Positions 1-5,495 of a stretch of DNA of 8,440 nt are shown here, piece by piece. The number at the start of each line of letters is the position of its first letter. The stretch's first letter is position 1. Under the pieces are notes generated by a model. The model worked only from the letters and a program-made list of their open reading frames with translations, did not search any database and had not been told where the DNA came from. A program made the translations under genes and the position numbers. The stretch is from positions 1 through 8,440 of the forward strand of contig JAITQV010000223.1 in assembly GCA_031288765.1 (NCBI GenBank), written 5' to 3'. The stretch is from Planctomycetaceae bacterium (GTDB taxonomy: Bacteria; Planctomycetota; Planctomycetia; Pirellulales; Thermoguttaceae).

Positions 1-163
1 TTTTCATCGTGATACCTAAAAAACGGTTCAATTTTTCCCACGTCGATGCCTGAATCGCTTGAAACGCGCGGCAAAGTAACGTGTGATCGATCGTCGACTT
101 CGTGAAAAGACGACAAAAATTTTGAAGCGTTTCACTTTCTGCAATACGAATCGTCGTAACTGG
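1..163 (-). pseudogene. Partial start-less reading frame leaving the window, unrecognised
   Basis: Read on the minus strand from 163 towards 1, there are 54 sense codons with no stop, running out of the window. The peptide includes IRIAESETLQNFCRLF and ASTWEKLNRFLGI, a helix-rich sequence with spaced hydrophobic residues. A TAA stop lies directly upstream (164-166). No ATG, GTG or plausible TTG occurs near the beginning; the only ATG is the second-last codon. The frame is therefore either broken at its 5' end or starts at an unusual codon such as ATT. All eight threonine codons are ACG, unlike the mixed threonine codons of the other genes here, which hints at foreign origin. The N-terminal part of a transposase or other mobile-element gene would fit, but I do not recognise the family. 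Confidence 0.3.
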
Positions 164-474
164 TTATGCGGTTGACTGGGACACAAGTAAGCCTTGGTGG
201 ATGATCAGTTGGTCGGCGTTTCTTCTGTTGCCTCAAATAGAAGCGACACAAGTTTACACTCAGTCCTTTGTCAAACTATGATGCAGGACAAACCTTATTT
301 GCAACTTGATTTTTCTAACAAAACAGCCTTATCAGTAAAGCCTTCTTGGGAATTACCGGTTTTTGACCGCCTTTCGGGAAAAAACCGGAAAATCTGACCT
401 AATTGTTTTATTTTGCAGCAATTTTGGGTGAATTTGTGTCATTTTTGAACACTCAGAAGAGAAAATTGCACGAA
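164..474. other. Non-coding stretch before the first minisatellite
   Basis: I see no convincing gene here. The 67-codon plus-strand frame at 194-397 has no Shine-Dalgarno sequence, no recognisable domain and ends in the hairpin at 356-388, so I treat it as chance. The 9-mer GACACAAGT occurs twice (180-188 and 245-253). The stretch separates the broken minus-strand frame from the repeat array. Confidence 0.5.
356..388. other. Strong hairpin with a GA/GA internal loop
   Basis: CCGGTTTTT (356-364) is complementary to AAAAACCGG (380-388). Inside it, CCG (367-369) pairs with CGG (375-377) around a CCTTT loop. The only unpaired stem bases are GA on both sides, a tandem G-A arrangement that is often stable in RNA. 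There is no U-run just outside the stem, so it is not a standard intrinsic terminator on either strand. It could be a transcript end for the minus-strand fragment, a mobile-element end, or a structured RNA. Confidence 0.5.
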
Positions 475-978
475 TTGGTATTTACCAATCGTTCATTGGT
501 ATTTGCCAATCGTTCATTGGTATTTACCAATCGTTCATTGGTATTTACTAATCGCTCATTGGTATTTGCCAATCGCTCATTGGTATTTACCAATCGTTCA
601 TTGGTATTTGCCAATCGCTCATTGGTATTTACCAATCGTTCATTGGTATTTACCAATCGTTCATTGGTATTTACCAATCGCTCATTGGTATTTACCAATT
701 GGTCGTTGGTATTTGCCAATTGGTCATTGGTATTTGCCAATTGGTCATTGGTATTTGCCAATTGGTCATTGGTATTTGCCAATTGGTCGTTGGTATTTAC
801 CAATTGGTCATTGGAATTTGCCAATCGCCAATTGAAATCCTCCAATTAGTCATTAAAATTTGCCAATTAGTCGTTGAAATTTGCCAATCGCCGATTGAAA
901 TCCTCCAATTAGTCATTGGAATTTGCCAATCGGCAATTGAAATTCTCCAATTAGCGATTGGATTTCTTCAATTGTTTT
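475..978. repeat. 21-bp minisatellite, 24 units in unbroken register
   Basis: Twenty-four consecutive 21-bp units fit without any insertion or deletion. Units 1-10 (475-684) are TTGGTATTTRCCAAT plus CGYTCA. Units 11-16 (685-810) change the end to TGGTCR. Units 17-24 (811-978) are diverged and carry a 42-bp dimer pattern, in which a unit with GCCAATCG is followed by one with CTCCAATTAG (units 17-18, 20-21 and 22-23, with unit 19 as an extra). The commonest unit contains TTGGTA-TT-TACCAA, a perfect 6-2-6 palindrome. In units 11-16, CCAATTGG adds a second palindrome. Because 21 is a multiple of 3, all three plus frames and one minus frame stay open; this is not evidence of coding. There is no ribosome binding site, and the AATTAG in the diverged units puts stops into the best frames. 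Confidence 0.95.
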
Positions 979-1095
979 TATTCAGTGATTTGTATTTAGT
1001 ATTAAAATGAGATAATGAAGTTGGTTTTAATGAGAATTATTTGCTACTGAGGTTGTTTCGTAGGAAAAATTAGGTGGAAATGAAGTTTTCCCCAC

Positions 1096-1122
1096 GTCAT
1101 TACTCGGCAAAGAACTGAATAG
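1096..1122 (+). repeat. Short dispersed motif, copy 1
   Basis: The order GTCATT, six bases, CAAA, two bases, ACTGAATAG is seen here and again with identical spacing at 2213-2239. A shorter match (CAAA, two bases, GCTGAATAG) occurs at 8284-8298, just before the second minisatellite. Confidence 0.45.
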
Positions 1123-1134
1123 GTATAGATACCT
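1121..1134. promoter_or_regulatory. Perfect 6-2-6 palindrome AGGTATAGATACCT
   Basis: AGGTAT and ATACCT are exact reverse complements separated by AG. The site overlaps the end of the dispersed motif. It has the same 6-2-6 design as the palindrome in the minisatellite units and shares their GGTA/TACC half-sites. It could be a binding site for a dimeric protein; none is identified. Confidence 0.3.
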
Positions 1135-1197
1135 TTATTTACCGGAAATTAAAGACCGTTTTGCGGCAATTTTGAGTGTATTCTGTAAATCCCATTG

Positions 1198-1228
1198 TAA
1201 TTTTACTATAATTTTACTGTAATTTTAC
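1198..1228. repeat. Three TAATTTTAC repeats at 11-bp spacing
   Basis: TAATTTTAC occurs at 1198-1206, 1209-1217 and 1220-1228, exactly 11 bp apart, with a further out-of-phase ATTTTAC at 1231-1237. T-tracts repeated about once per helical turn can curve DNA or align protein sites on one face. They lie 154-184 bp upstream of the parA start. Confidence 0.55.
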
Positions 1229-1289
1229 CCATTTTACATATCAACCGGTAAATGTTGGGAAATTTTCCTTCTTTGGTTCTGTTTTGGCA

Positions 1290-1318
1290 TTGACTTATCC
1301 GCCGGAAATAGCGATTAT
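1290..1318 (+). promoter_or_regulatory. Candidate sigma-70 promoter for parA
   Basis: TTGACT (1290-1295) is followed after 17 bp by GATTAT (1313-1318). This matches the -35 consensus at five of six positions and the -10 at four of six. It would start transcription about 55 bp before the parA ATG. Confidence 0.35.
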
Positions 1319-1381
1319 TTCTCTGATTTTCCGAAAGAAATCTGCGATTTTTTGTCCGTAAACGAAGCCGGTTTATGTTTT

Positions 1382-2140
1382 ATGGTTAGAGTCTTTTGTG
1401 TTGCCAATCAGAAAGGCGGCGTTGGAAAAACAACAACAGCGATTTCACTTGCCGACGGATTCGCCAAGTCCGCCGCCCAAACACTTTTGGTTGATCTCGA
1501 CCCGCAATGCAACGCAACCGGCGGACTCGGATTCGAATCGTATTATCTGAAATCTCATCCGCTGGTTACCGGAACAGCGTTTGCGGAATCTGTTGTCCAA
1601 ACCCGAACTCCCCATCTTTCCCTACTTCCCGGCAGCCGGAATTTCGGCGATGTCGAAACATTGACCCGAACCAATGAAGCAGAAAGCCGAAGAATACAAG
1701 ATCAGTTGAATCAAGAATTTCGGGATTATGATTTTGTGCTGATTGATTGTCCGCCGTCGCTGGGACATTTGACCCAACTCGCCCTCTCCGCCTCAACAGA
1801 AGTCCTCATCCCGATTCAATGTGAGTTTTTCGCAATGGAAGGTCTTGTCCAAATGATTGAAGTTATTAAAAAAATCATGACGCAGCAACCGGAAAAACTC
1901 GAATTCGGCGGTATTGTTCTAACAATGTACGATGCGTCTTTGGAATTAACCTATGAAGTTGAACGTGAAGTTCGGGAATTTTTCGGCGAAATTGTGTTCA
2001 AAACTGTTATTCCGCGTGATATTGCGGTTAGTGAAGCGCCGAGTCACGGTTTGTCGGTTATTGACTACGCTCCAAGATCGCATGGTGCAAGAGCTTATAT
2101 TGAACTTTGTATGGAAATTCTGGATCACCGTTCCCGCTGA
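1382..2140 (+). CDS. parA: ParA/Soj-family partition ATPase (orphan)
   Basis: This is a 252-residue ParA/Soj-type deviant Walker ATPase, the usual length for the chromosomal group. NQKGGVGKTTT at residues 9-19 is the deviant Walker A motif with both lysines (K11, K16). VDLDPQ at 37-42 and the Walker B segment FVLIDCPPS at 118-126 follow. The C-terminal IPRDIAVSEAPSHG (210-223) and APRSHGARAY (230-239) match the conserved Soj end. Such proteins dimerise on ATP, bind DNA non-specifically and move ParB-parS complexes or other cargo. I chose the ATG at 1382, giving MVRVFCVANQKGG, the normal Soj start; a TTG at 1352 would add ten atypical residues. No clear Shine-Dalgarno sequence is present. No parB follows, although parAB is normally an operon, so its cargo is unknown. 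Family assignment is firm; the chromosome-segregation role is inferred. Confidence 0.93.
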   Translation: MVRVFCVANQKGGVGKTTTAISLADGFAKSAAQTLLVDLDPQCNATGGLGFESYYLKSHPLVTGTAFAESVVQTRTPHLSLLPGSRNFGDVETLTRTNEAESRRIQDQLNQEFRDYDFVLIDCPPSLGHLTQLALSASTEVLIPIQCEFFAMEGLVQMIEVIKKIMTQQPEKLEFGGIVLTMYDASLELTYEVEREVREFFGEIVFKTVIPRDIAVSEAPSHGLSVIDYAPRSHGARAYIELCMEILDHRSR

Positions 2141-2212
2141 TAAAAATTCCGGTAATGATTCAGCCGATTGTCTTTTCGCAAGTTTCACGGTTAAAAAATA
2201 AGGTTTGTCCTT

Positions 2213-2239
2213 GTCATTGTCCAACAAATCACTGAATAG
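2213..2239 (+). repeat. Short dispersed motif, copy 2
   Basis: GTCATT, six bases, CAAA, two bases, ACTGAATAG, with the same internal spacing as copy 1 at 1096-1122. The bases between the blocks differ, so the constant blocks stand out. Confidence 0.45.
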
Positions 2240-2285
2240 ATACAGTTTTTCGAGTTACTTTTTGGCGATGACGGGCAAGACGCCC

Positions 2286-2324
2286 ATGTTCCTACACAAT
2301 GTTCCTATACAATGTTCCTACACA
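2286..2324. repeat. Triple 13-bp tandem repeat
   Basis: Three adjoining copies of ATGTTCCTAYACA lie at 2286-2298, 2299-2311 and 2312-2324; the middle copy differs by one base. They directly follow GGGCAAGACGCCC (2273-2285), a 4-bp stem with a 5-base loop. The whole block looks like a small intergenic repeat element. Confidence 0.8.
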
Positions 2325-2386
2325 ATTGTCATTTGTTACCGTGCAAAGTATATCAACTTCTCATTTTCCGCTCTTTATTATTCCTG

Positions 2387-2415
2387 TTGCGGGCGCGGTT
2401 TCCTTTTAATATAAT
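2387..2415 (+). promoter_or_regulatory. Candidate promoter for gspF
   Basis: A perfect TATAAT at 2410-2415 is preceded after 17 bp by TTGCGG (2387-2392), a weak -35. It would give a 5' leader of about 53 bases, which includes a purine run at 2433-2440 that is too far from the ATG to act as ribosome binding site. Confidence 0.4.
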
Positions 2416-2474
2416 AGTTTAGTAATATTTCAGGGGGGAATTTTTGTTTTTGTTGGTTTTGTTGAGATTAAACA

Positions 2475-3689
2475 ATGGCTGATTACGTTTATACCGCCCG
2501 AACCGCCTCAGGAAACAATGTTACCGGCAAGCTGACCGCCAATACAAAACGGGAGGCATTGGAAACCTTGCATCGTTTATCGCTTTTTCCAATCAGTGTG
2601 GACGATGCGAATCGCGGTCGGATTACAATCAAATTGTTCCGCCGGAAAGTTGCCGGCTCACAAATTGCCGCCTTACTGGGACAACTTGCCGACTTATTGG
2701 AAAACGGAGTTCCGGTTTTAGCCGCTTTTCAGGTTCTCATCAAACAAACCGCCAATCCGGTACTTCACAATGTTTTAACAGATATTCACGACCGTATTGC
2801 CGACGGCGAAGCCATCGACAACGCCTTTTCTTTTCATTCCAATATCTTCAACGATCTAACAATCAGTATTATCCGCGCCGGAACAGAAGGGGCGTTTCTC
2901 GAAGATGCCTTGCGGCGTACCGCGAAATTTCTGGAACAGCAGGCAGACCTCAAAGGAAAAATTATCGGCGCAATGATTTATCCTTCTATTTTGTTTTTTG
3001 TCGGAATTACGGTTGTTGTGGTACTTTTGATTTTTTTTGTTCCGCAGTTTACGCCGTTTTTCGAGCAGATGACCGCCGCCGGACACCCCTTGCCTTGGAC
3101 AACACAATCCTTGCTTTGGATACGTGAAGTTCTTCTCCATTACGGAATTTATCTTGCCGGAACTCTTGTTTTTCTGGCAATTTGGATTCAAGGGCAACTT
3201 TCAACAAAATGGGGAACCAAAATCTTTGACCGAATCAAACTGCGGTTGCCCTTAATAGGTCCGATTTTGTTGAACAGTGCGGTTTCCCGGTTTTGCCGGG
3301 TTTTGGGAACGCTTTTGGAAAACGGAGTTCCCATTCTCCGGTCATTGGATATTAGCAGCCAATCGACCGGAAACACCATTCTTGCGGAGGCGGTAAGACG
3401 TTCGGCGGAAAATGTCTCCAGCGGCGAACCGCTTTCAAAACCGTTAGCGGATTCCGGCATTGTTCCGCCGCAAGTGATGGCAATGATTTCCGTTGCGGAG
3501 GAATCGAACACGTTGGAAAATGTGTTGGTGAATATTGCGGACACTATCGAGCGTACCACCGCACGGCAATTGGATACCGTGATTCGTTTAATCGAACCGC
3601 TCATGCTCCTTATAATAGCGGGCGCCGTTTTTTATATTATCGTTTCCATGCTGCTCCCGATTATGAACATGACAAGCCTTGCCGGATAA
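2475..3689 (+). CDS. gspF: Type II secretion / type IV pilus inner-membrane platform protein (GspF/PilC family)
   Basis: The product has 404 residues, the normal GspF/PilC length. GspF is the polytopic inner-membrane platform that couples the cytoplasmic assembly ATPase to pseudopilus or pilus assembly. After an N-terminal YVYTARTASGNNVTGKL segment there are two copies of the T2SF domain. The repeat is visible as LADLLENGVPVLAAF (71-85) and LGTLLENGVPILRSL (277-291), each followed by a second motif: IRAGTEGAFLEDAL (133-146) and ISVAEESNTLENVL (338-351). Membrane segments are evident at about 168-190, 222-240 and 374-396. The start MADYVYTA is typical; only a weak GAG lies 8 bases before the ATG. 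No gspE, gspD or pseudopilin gene is adjacent, so this is a solitary copy, and GspF versus PilC cannot be decided from the sequence alone. Confidence 0.93.
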   Translation: MADYVYTARTASGNNVTGKLTANTKREALETLHRLSLFPISVDDANRGRITIKLFRRKVAGSQIAALLGQLADLLENGVPVLAAFQVLIKQTANPVLHNVLTDIHDRIADGEAIDNAFSFHSNIFNDLTISIIRAGTEGAFLEDALRRTAKFLEQQADLKGKIIGAMIYPSILFFVGITVVVVLLIFFVPQFTPFFEQMTAAGHPLPWTTQSLLWIREVLLHYGIYLAGTLVFLAIWIQGQLSTKWGTKIFDRIKLRLPLIGPILLNSAVSRFCRVLGTLLENGVPILRSLDISSQSTGNTILAEAVRRSAENVSSGEPLSKPLADSGIVPPQVMAMISVAEESNTLENVLVNIADTIERTTARQLDTVIRLIEPLMLLIIAGAVFYIIVSMLLPIMNMTSLAG

Positions 3690-3700
3690 CGATATCATCT

Positions 3701-3723
3701 AAGAATATCATTAAGAATACCAT
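3701..3723. repeat. Direct repeat of AAGAATAYCAT
   Basis: AAGAATATCAT (3701-3711) and AAGAATACCAT (3713-3723) are tandem copies with 12-bp spacing; a partial third ATATCAT precedes them. They lie just after gspF and upstream of the next promoter candidate. Function unknown. Confidence 0.45.
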
Positions 3724-3745
3724 ACTGCCGGAATTTTCCTTGCTG

Positions 3746-3773
3746 TTGACATTGTATTGGAAAAATGGAAAAT
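3746..3773 (+). promoter_or_regulatory. Candidate promoter for the DUF6807 gene
   Basis: A perfect TTGACA (3746-3751) is followed after 16 bp by GAAAAT (3768-3773; four of six -10 positions). It would start transcription about 55 bp before the ATG at 3837. Confidence 0.4.
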
Positions 3774-3780
3774 AAAAAAA

Positions 3781-3799
3781 CCAATTTATGTTTAATTGG
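3781..3799. promoter_or_regulatory. Inverted repeat CCAATT-N7-AATTGG
   Basis: Two exact 6-base arms are separated by TATGTTT. The dyad sits at the predicted transcription start of the DUF6807 gene, a typical place for an operator. No regulator is identified. Confidence 0.3.
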
Positions 3800-3823
3800 A
3801 ACGTTTCATTTCACCGTTTTATG

Positions 3824-3829
3824 AAAGGA
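3824..3829 (+). promoter_or_regulatory. Shine-Dalgarno sequence AAAGGA
   Basis: AAAGGA ends 7 bases before the ATG at 3837 and fixes this start, which also begins a complete Tat signal peptide. Confidence 0.7.
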
Positions 3830-3836
3830 TTGACTC

Positions 3837-4889
3837 ATGAACCGACGTCATTTTCTCAAGACTTCCGTTGTTTTAACCGGCGCAAGTTTAACAGCGGGTT
3901 CTTTGTTTGCCCAACCGAAAGATTATTTTATCAGCAACGGCGGCGAAAATCCCCCGCAACATTTGACTGCTTATCCCGATACTGCCGGCGGGAAACATCA
4001 GTTGTTTCAATTGTGGGTTCGGAATCAAAACAATATTGTTTTGACTTCCTACCGGGCGCACAAAACATTGAAATATCCTTATTTTTACCCTGTAACCGGA
4101 CCGTTAAGCGGTTTATCTCTGACGGCGGAAAGCGCAATGCCTTGGCCGCATCACCGGTCAATATTTTTTGGTCTTGATCGGGTGAACGGCGGGAATTACT
4201 GGCAGGATTCGCTCAGTCGGGGGCAAATTATTTCACAAGGTCCGTCGTTTGTTAAAGAGGAAAACGGAAAATTCAAAATCGACAGTACCGGTGTTGAAAT
4301 TTCCGATCGTTGTCTTTGGGTTCCGCAGGGCGAACCGGAACCGTGGAACCAAACGGAACGTTCCCCGATTATCGAAGATCAACGCCGTTTTGTGATCAAA
4401 ATTCTTGACGAACGCCGTTATATTTTGGATGCGGACATTGTTATTAAGGCGTTGACGGATATTAAGGTGGAGCAGACGAATCATAGTTTGTTTGGGGTTC
4501 GTTGTGCGCCGGATATTGCGCCGACGGGCGGCGGAATTTTGGTCAATGCGGAGGGAGTTCAAGGGCAGGCGAATACACTGGGCAAACCTTCGCGTTGGAT
4601 GGCGTTCTATGGAAAGCGTGCTGGTGTGAAGGGAGAAGTGGTTGAGGGGATTGCGGTGTTTTGCCCGTCCAAAGCGCCTCATCCGGTGTTTGAGAATTGT
4701 CCTTGGTTTACGAGAGATTACGGCAATTGTTCGCCGACTCCGATGCTTTGGCTTCCGAAAGATAAACCGTTCCTGCTTCCCGAAGGCGACGAATTGAAAC
4801 TTCGTTATCGTGTTGTTGCTTTTGGCGGAACTCCGAAAGAAGCGGATTTGGACGGACTTTGGAACCAATTCGATACGGCAGCCTTGTAG
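3837..4889 (+). CDS. Tat-exported DUF6807 (PmoA-like) family protein
   Basis: A 350-residue predicted exported protein. Residues 1-25 form a twin-arginine signal: NRRHFLK (2-8), a hydrophobic stretch and SLFA before a likely cut at 25/26. The mature part carries the DUF6807 hallmarks: LKYPYFYPV (78-86), WPHHRSIFFG (103-112) with VNGGNYW (116-122), SLFGVR (217-222), and a C-terminal PWFTRDYGNCSPTPM (289-303). Pfam formerly labelled the family methane oxygenase PmoA, which is misleading; it is unrelated to methane monooxygenase subunits in any demonstrated way and has no established activity. Paired histidines and aromatic residues suggest a binding or catalytic pocket, possibly for carbohydrate-derived ligands (inference). 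The gene has its own promoter candidate and ribosome binding site and stands alone, 147 bp after gspF. Codon use shifts from C/A-ending to G/T-ending at about 4440. Confidence 0.85.
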   Translation: MNRRHFLKTSVVLTGASLTAGSLFAQPKDYFISNGGENPPQHLTAYPDTAGGKHQLFQLWVRNQNNIVLTSYRAHKTLKYPYFYPVTGPLSGLSLTAESAMPWPHHRSIFFGLDRVNGGNYWQDSLSRGQIISQGPSFVKEENGKFKIDSTGVEISDRCLWVPQGEPEPWNQTERSPIIEDQRRFVIKILDERRYILDADIVIKALTDIKVEQTNHSLFGVRCAPDIAPTGGGILVNAEGVQGQANTLGKPSRWMAFYGKRAGVKGEVVEGIAVFCPSKAPHPVFENCPWFTRDYGNCSPTPMLWLPKDKPFLLPEGDELKLRYRVVAFGGTPKEADLDGLWNQFDTAAL

Positions 4890-4902
4890 TTAATCGTTTA
4901 TC

Positions 4903-5001
4903 GTTAATAGTTTATAGTGAATAGTGGAGGACGCAAGCGGAATTATTTAATATGTTTTGGTAAATAGAACACTTGCGAACTATTCACTATTAACTATAAA
5001 T
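4903..5001. repeat. 99-bp imperfect palindrome, MITE-like
   Basis: TAGTTTATAGTGAATAGT (4908-4925) matches the reverse complement of 4979-4996 at 17 of 18 positions, and pairing continues imperfectly to 4903 and 5001. Inside, CGCAAG (4932-4937) pairs with CTTGCG (4972-4977), and TATTTA (4944-4949) pairs with TAAATA (4961-4966). This makes one long interrupted hairpin with an 11-base loop. It lies between the DUF6807 gene and the rpsO promoter. There is no U-run, so it is not a classic terminator, though it could still end or protect transcripts. A miniature inverted-repeat element is the other reading. Confidence 0.8.
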
Positions 5002-5025
5002 TATCAACTAATATGTTGCCCCCCG

Positions 5026-5054
5026 TTGTCAAGATTCAATCAATCTGATAAACT
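5026..5054 (+). promoter_or_regulatory. Promoter candidate for rpsO, extended -10
   Basis: TTGTCA (5026-5031), 17 bp, then TAAACT (5049-5054), with TG one base upstream of the -10 (5046-5047). Five of six -35 and four of six -10 positions match, plus the extended -10. The leader would be about 90 bases and contains the dyad GATATA-GA-TATATC (5074-5087). S15 often represses its own translation through leader structure, but the known structures differ between phyla and I cannot show one here. Confidence 0.5.
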
Positions 5055-5134
5055 AGAATCATCCTGAGTATTGGATATAGATATATCAAAATCAGAGAGA
5101 AATTATCGGCTCATTCGTTAATCGTTTTAGTTTT

Positions 5135-5140
5135 GGAGGA
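5135..5140 (+). promoter_or_regulatory. Shine-Dalgarno sequence GGAGGA for rpsO
   Basis: GGAGGA lies 11 bases before the rpsO ATG. It is the strongest ribosome binding site in the window, while parA, pnp and the small membrane-protein gene have none that is clear. Confidence 0.75.
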
Positions 5141-5151
5141 AAACAGCAATT

Positions 5152-5424
5152 ATGACCCTGCTGACAAAAGAAGAAAAACAGGATTTAATCGCAAAATTCA
5201 AACGTGCAGATGGTGATACGGGCTCATCAGAAGTTCAGATCGCAATCCTGACCAAAAAAATCAACCTTTTGACAGAACATCTCAAAGTCAATAAACGAGA
5301 TAATTCCAGCCAACGCGGACTAATGATGATGGTAAGCCGTCGCCGCCGGCTTCTTGATTATCTCAAAAACCTTGAACCGCAACGATATGTTACTATCATT
5401 CAGGCTCTCGGTATTCGGAAATAA
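5152..5424 (+). CDS. rpsO: 30S ribosomal protein S15
   Basis: The 90-residue product has the usual S15 length. S15 binds 16S rRNA in the central domain as a primary assembly protein and contacts the large subunit in a bridge. Diagnostic segments are GDTGSSEVQIAILTKKI (21-37), LTEHLK (40-45), the basic RRRRLLDYLK (63-72) and the terminal RYVTIIQALGIRK (78-90). The usual HKKDxxSRRGLL stretch reads NKRDNSSQRGLM here, a mild variation within the family. Start and stop are clear from the GGAGGA site upstream and the terminator downstream. The gene precedes pnp, the order known from many bacteria. Confidence 0.98.
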   Translation: MTLLTKEEKQDLIAKFKRADGDTGSSEVQIAILTKKINLLTEHLKVNKRDNSSQRGLMMMVSRRRRLLDYLKNLEPQRYVTIIQALGIRK

Positions 5425-5427
5425 ATT

Positions 5428-5470
5428 AAAGCCGAACTTATTGATCAACGGTTTCGGCTTTCTCGTTTTT
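5428..5470 (+). terminator. Intrinsic terminator after rpsO
   Basis: AAAGCCGAA (5428-5436) pairs with TTCGGCTTT (5453-5461) around a 16-base loop that contains TTGATCAA. The stem is followed by CTCG and TTTTT (5466-5470). It starts 4 bases after the rpsO stop and should separate most rpsO transcription from pnp. Confidence 0.8.
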
Positions 5471-5495
5471 AATACGTGTTTTTATTCCGTATTGA

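Larger units (their letters stand above)
979..1381. other. AT-rich spacer upstream of parA
   Basis: No gene is visible in these 403 bases. The stretch holds a perfect palindrome, one copy of a short dispersed motif, three helically phased TAATTTTAC repeats and a promoter candidate, all listed separately. It may be the control region of parA. Confidence 0.5.
2141..2474. other. Spacer between parA and gspF
   Basis: There is no parB or other gene in these 334 bases. The stretch contains the second copy of the dispersed motif, a GGGC/GCCC mini-hairpin with a triple 13-bp repeat, and a promoter candidate for gspF. I see no clear intrinsic terminator after parA. Confidence 0.5.

Noticed and set aside
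194..397. 67-codon plus-strand frame
   Set aside because: No ribosome binding site, no recognisable composition or domain, and it ends in the hairpin.
475..978. CRISPR array
   Set aside because: Units are head-to-tail with no unique spacers, and there are no cas genes.
403..1010. Several long plus-strand frames across the first repeat array
   Set aside because: The 21-bp period keeps frames open automatically; there is no ribosome binding site or non-repeat domain.
1352..1381. TTG start for parA adding ten residues
   Set aside because: The ATG at 1382 gives the standard Soj N-terminus directly before the Walker A motif; the extra residues look unrelated.
2182..2195. parS-like site (GTTTCACG followed by GTTAAA)
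   Set aside because: Only one half matches the parS consensus; the second half does not form the palindrome.
2433..2440. GGGGGGAA run as the gspF ribosome binding site
   Set aside because: It lies about 34 bases before the ATG, too far to act directly.
4233..4868. 211-codon minus-strand frame opposite the DUF6807 gene
   Set aside because: It is an antisense shadow of a gene with clear family motifs; its arginine-rich sequence is typical of such shadows.
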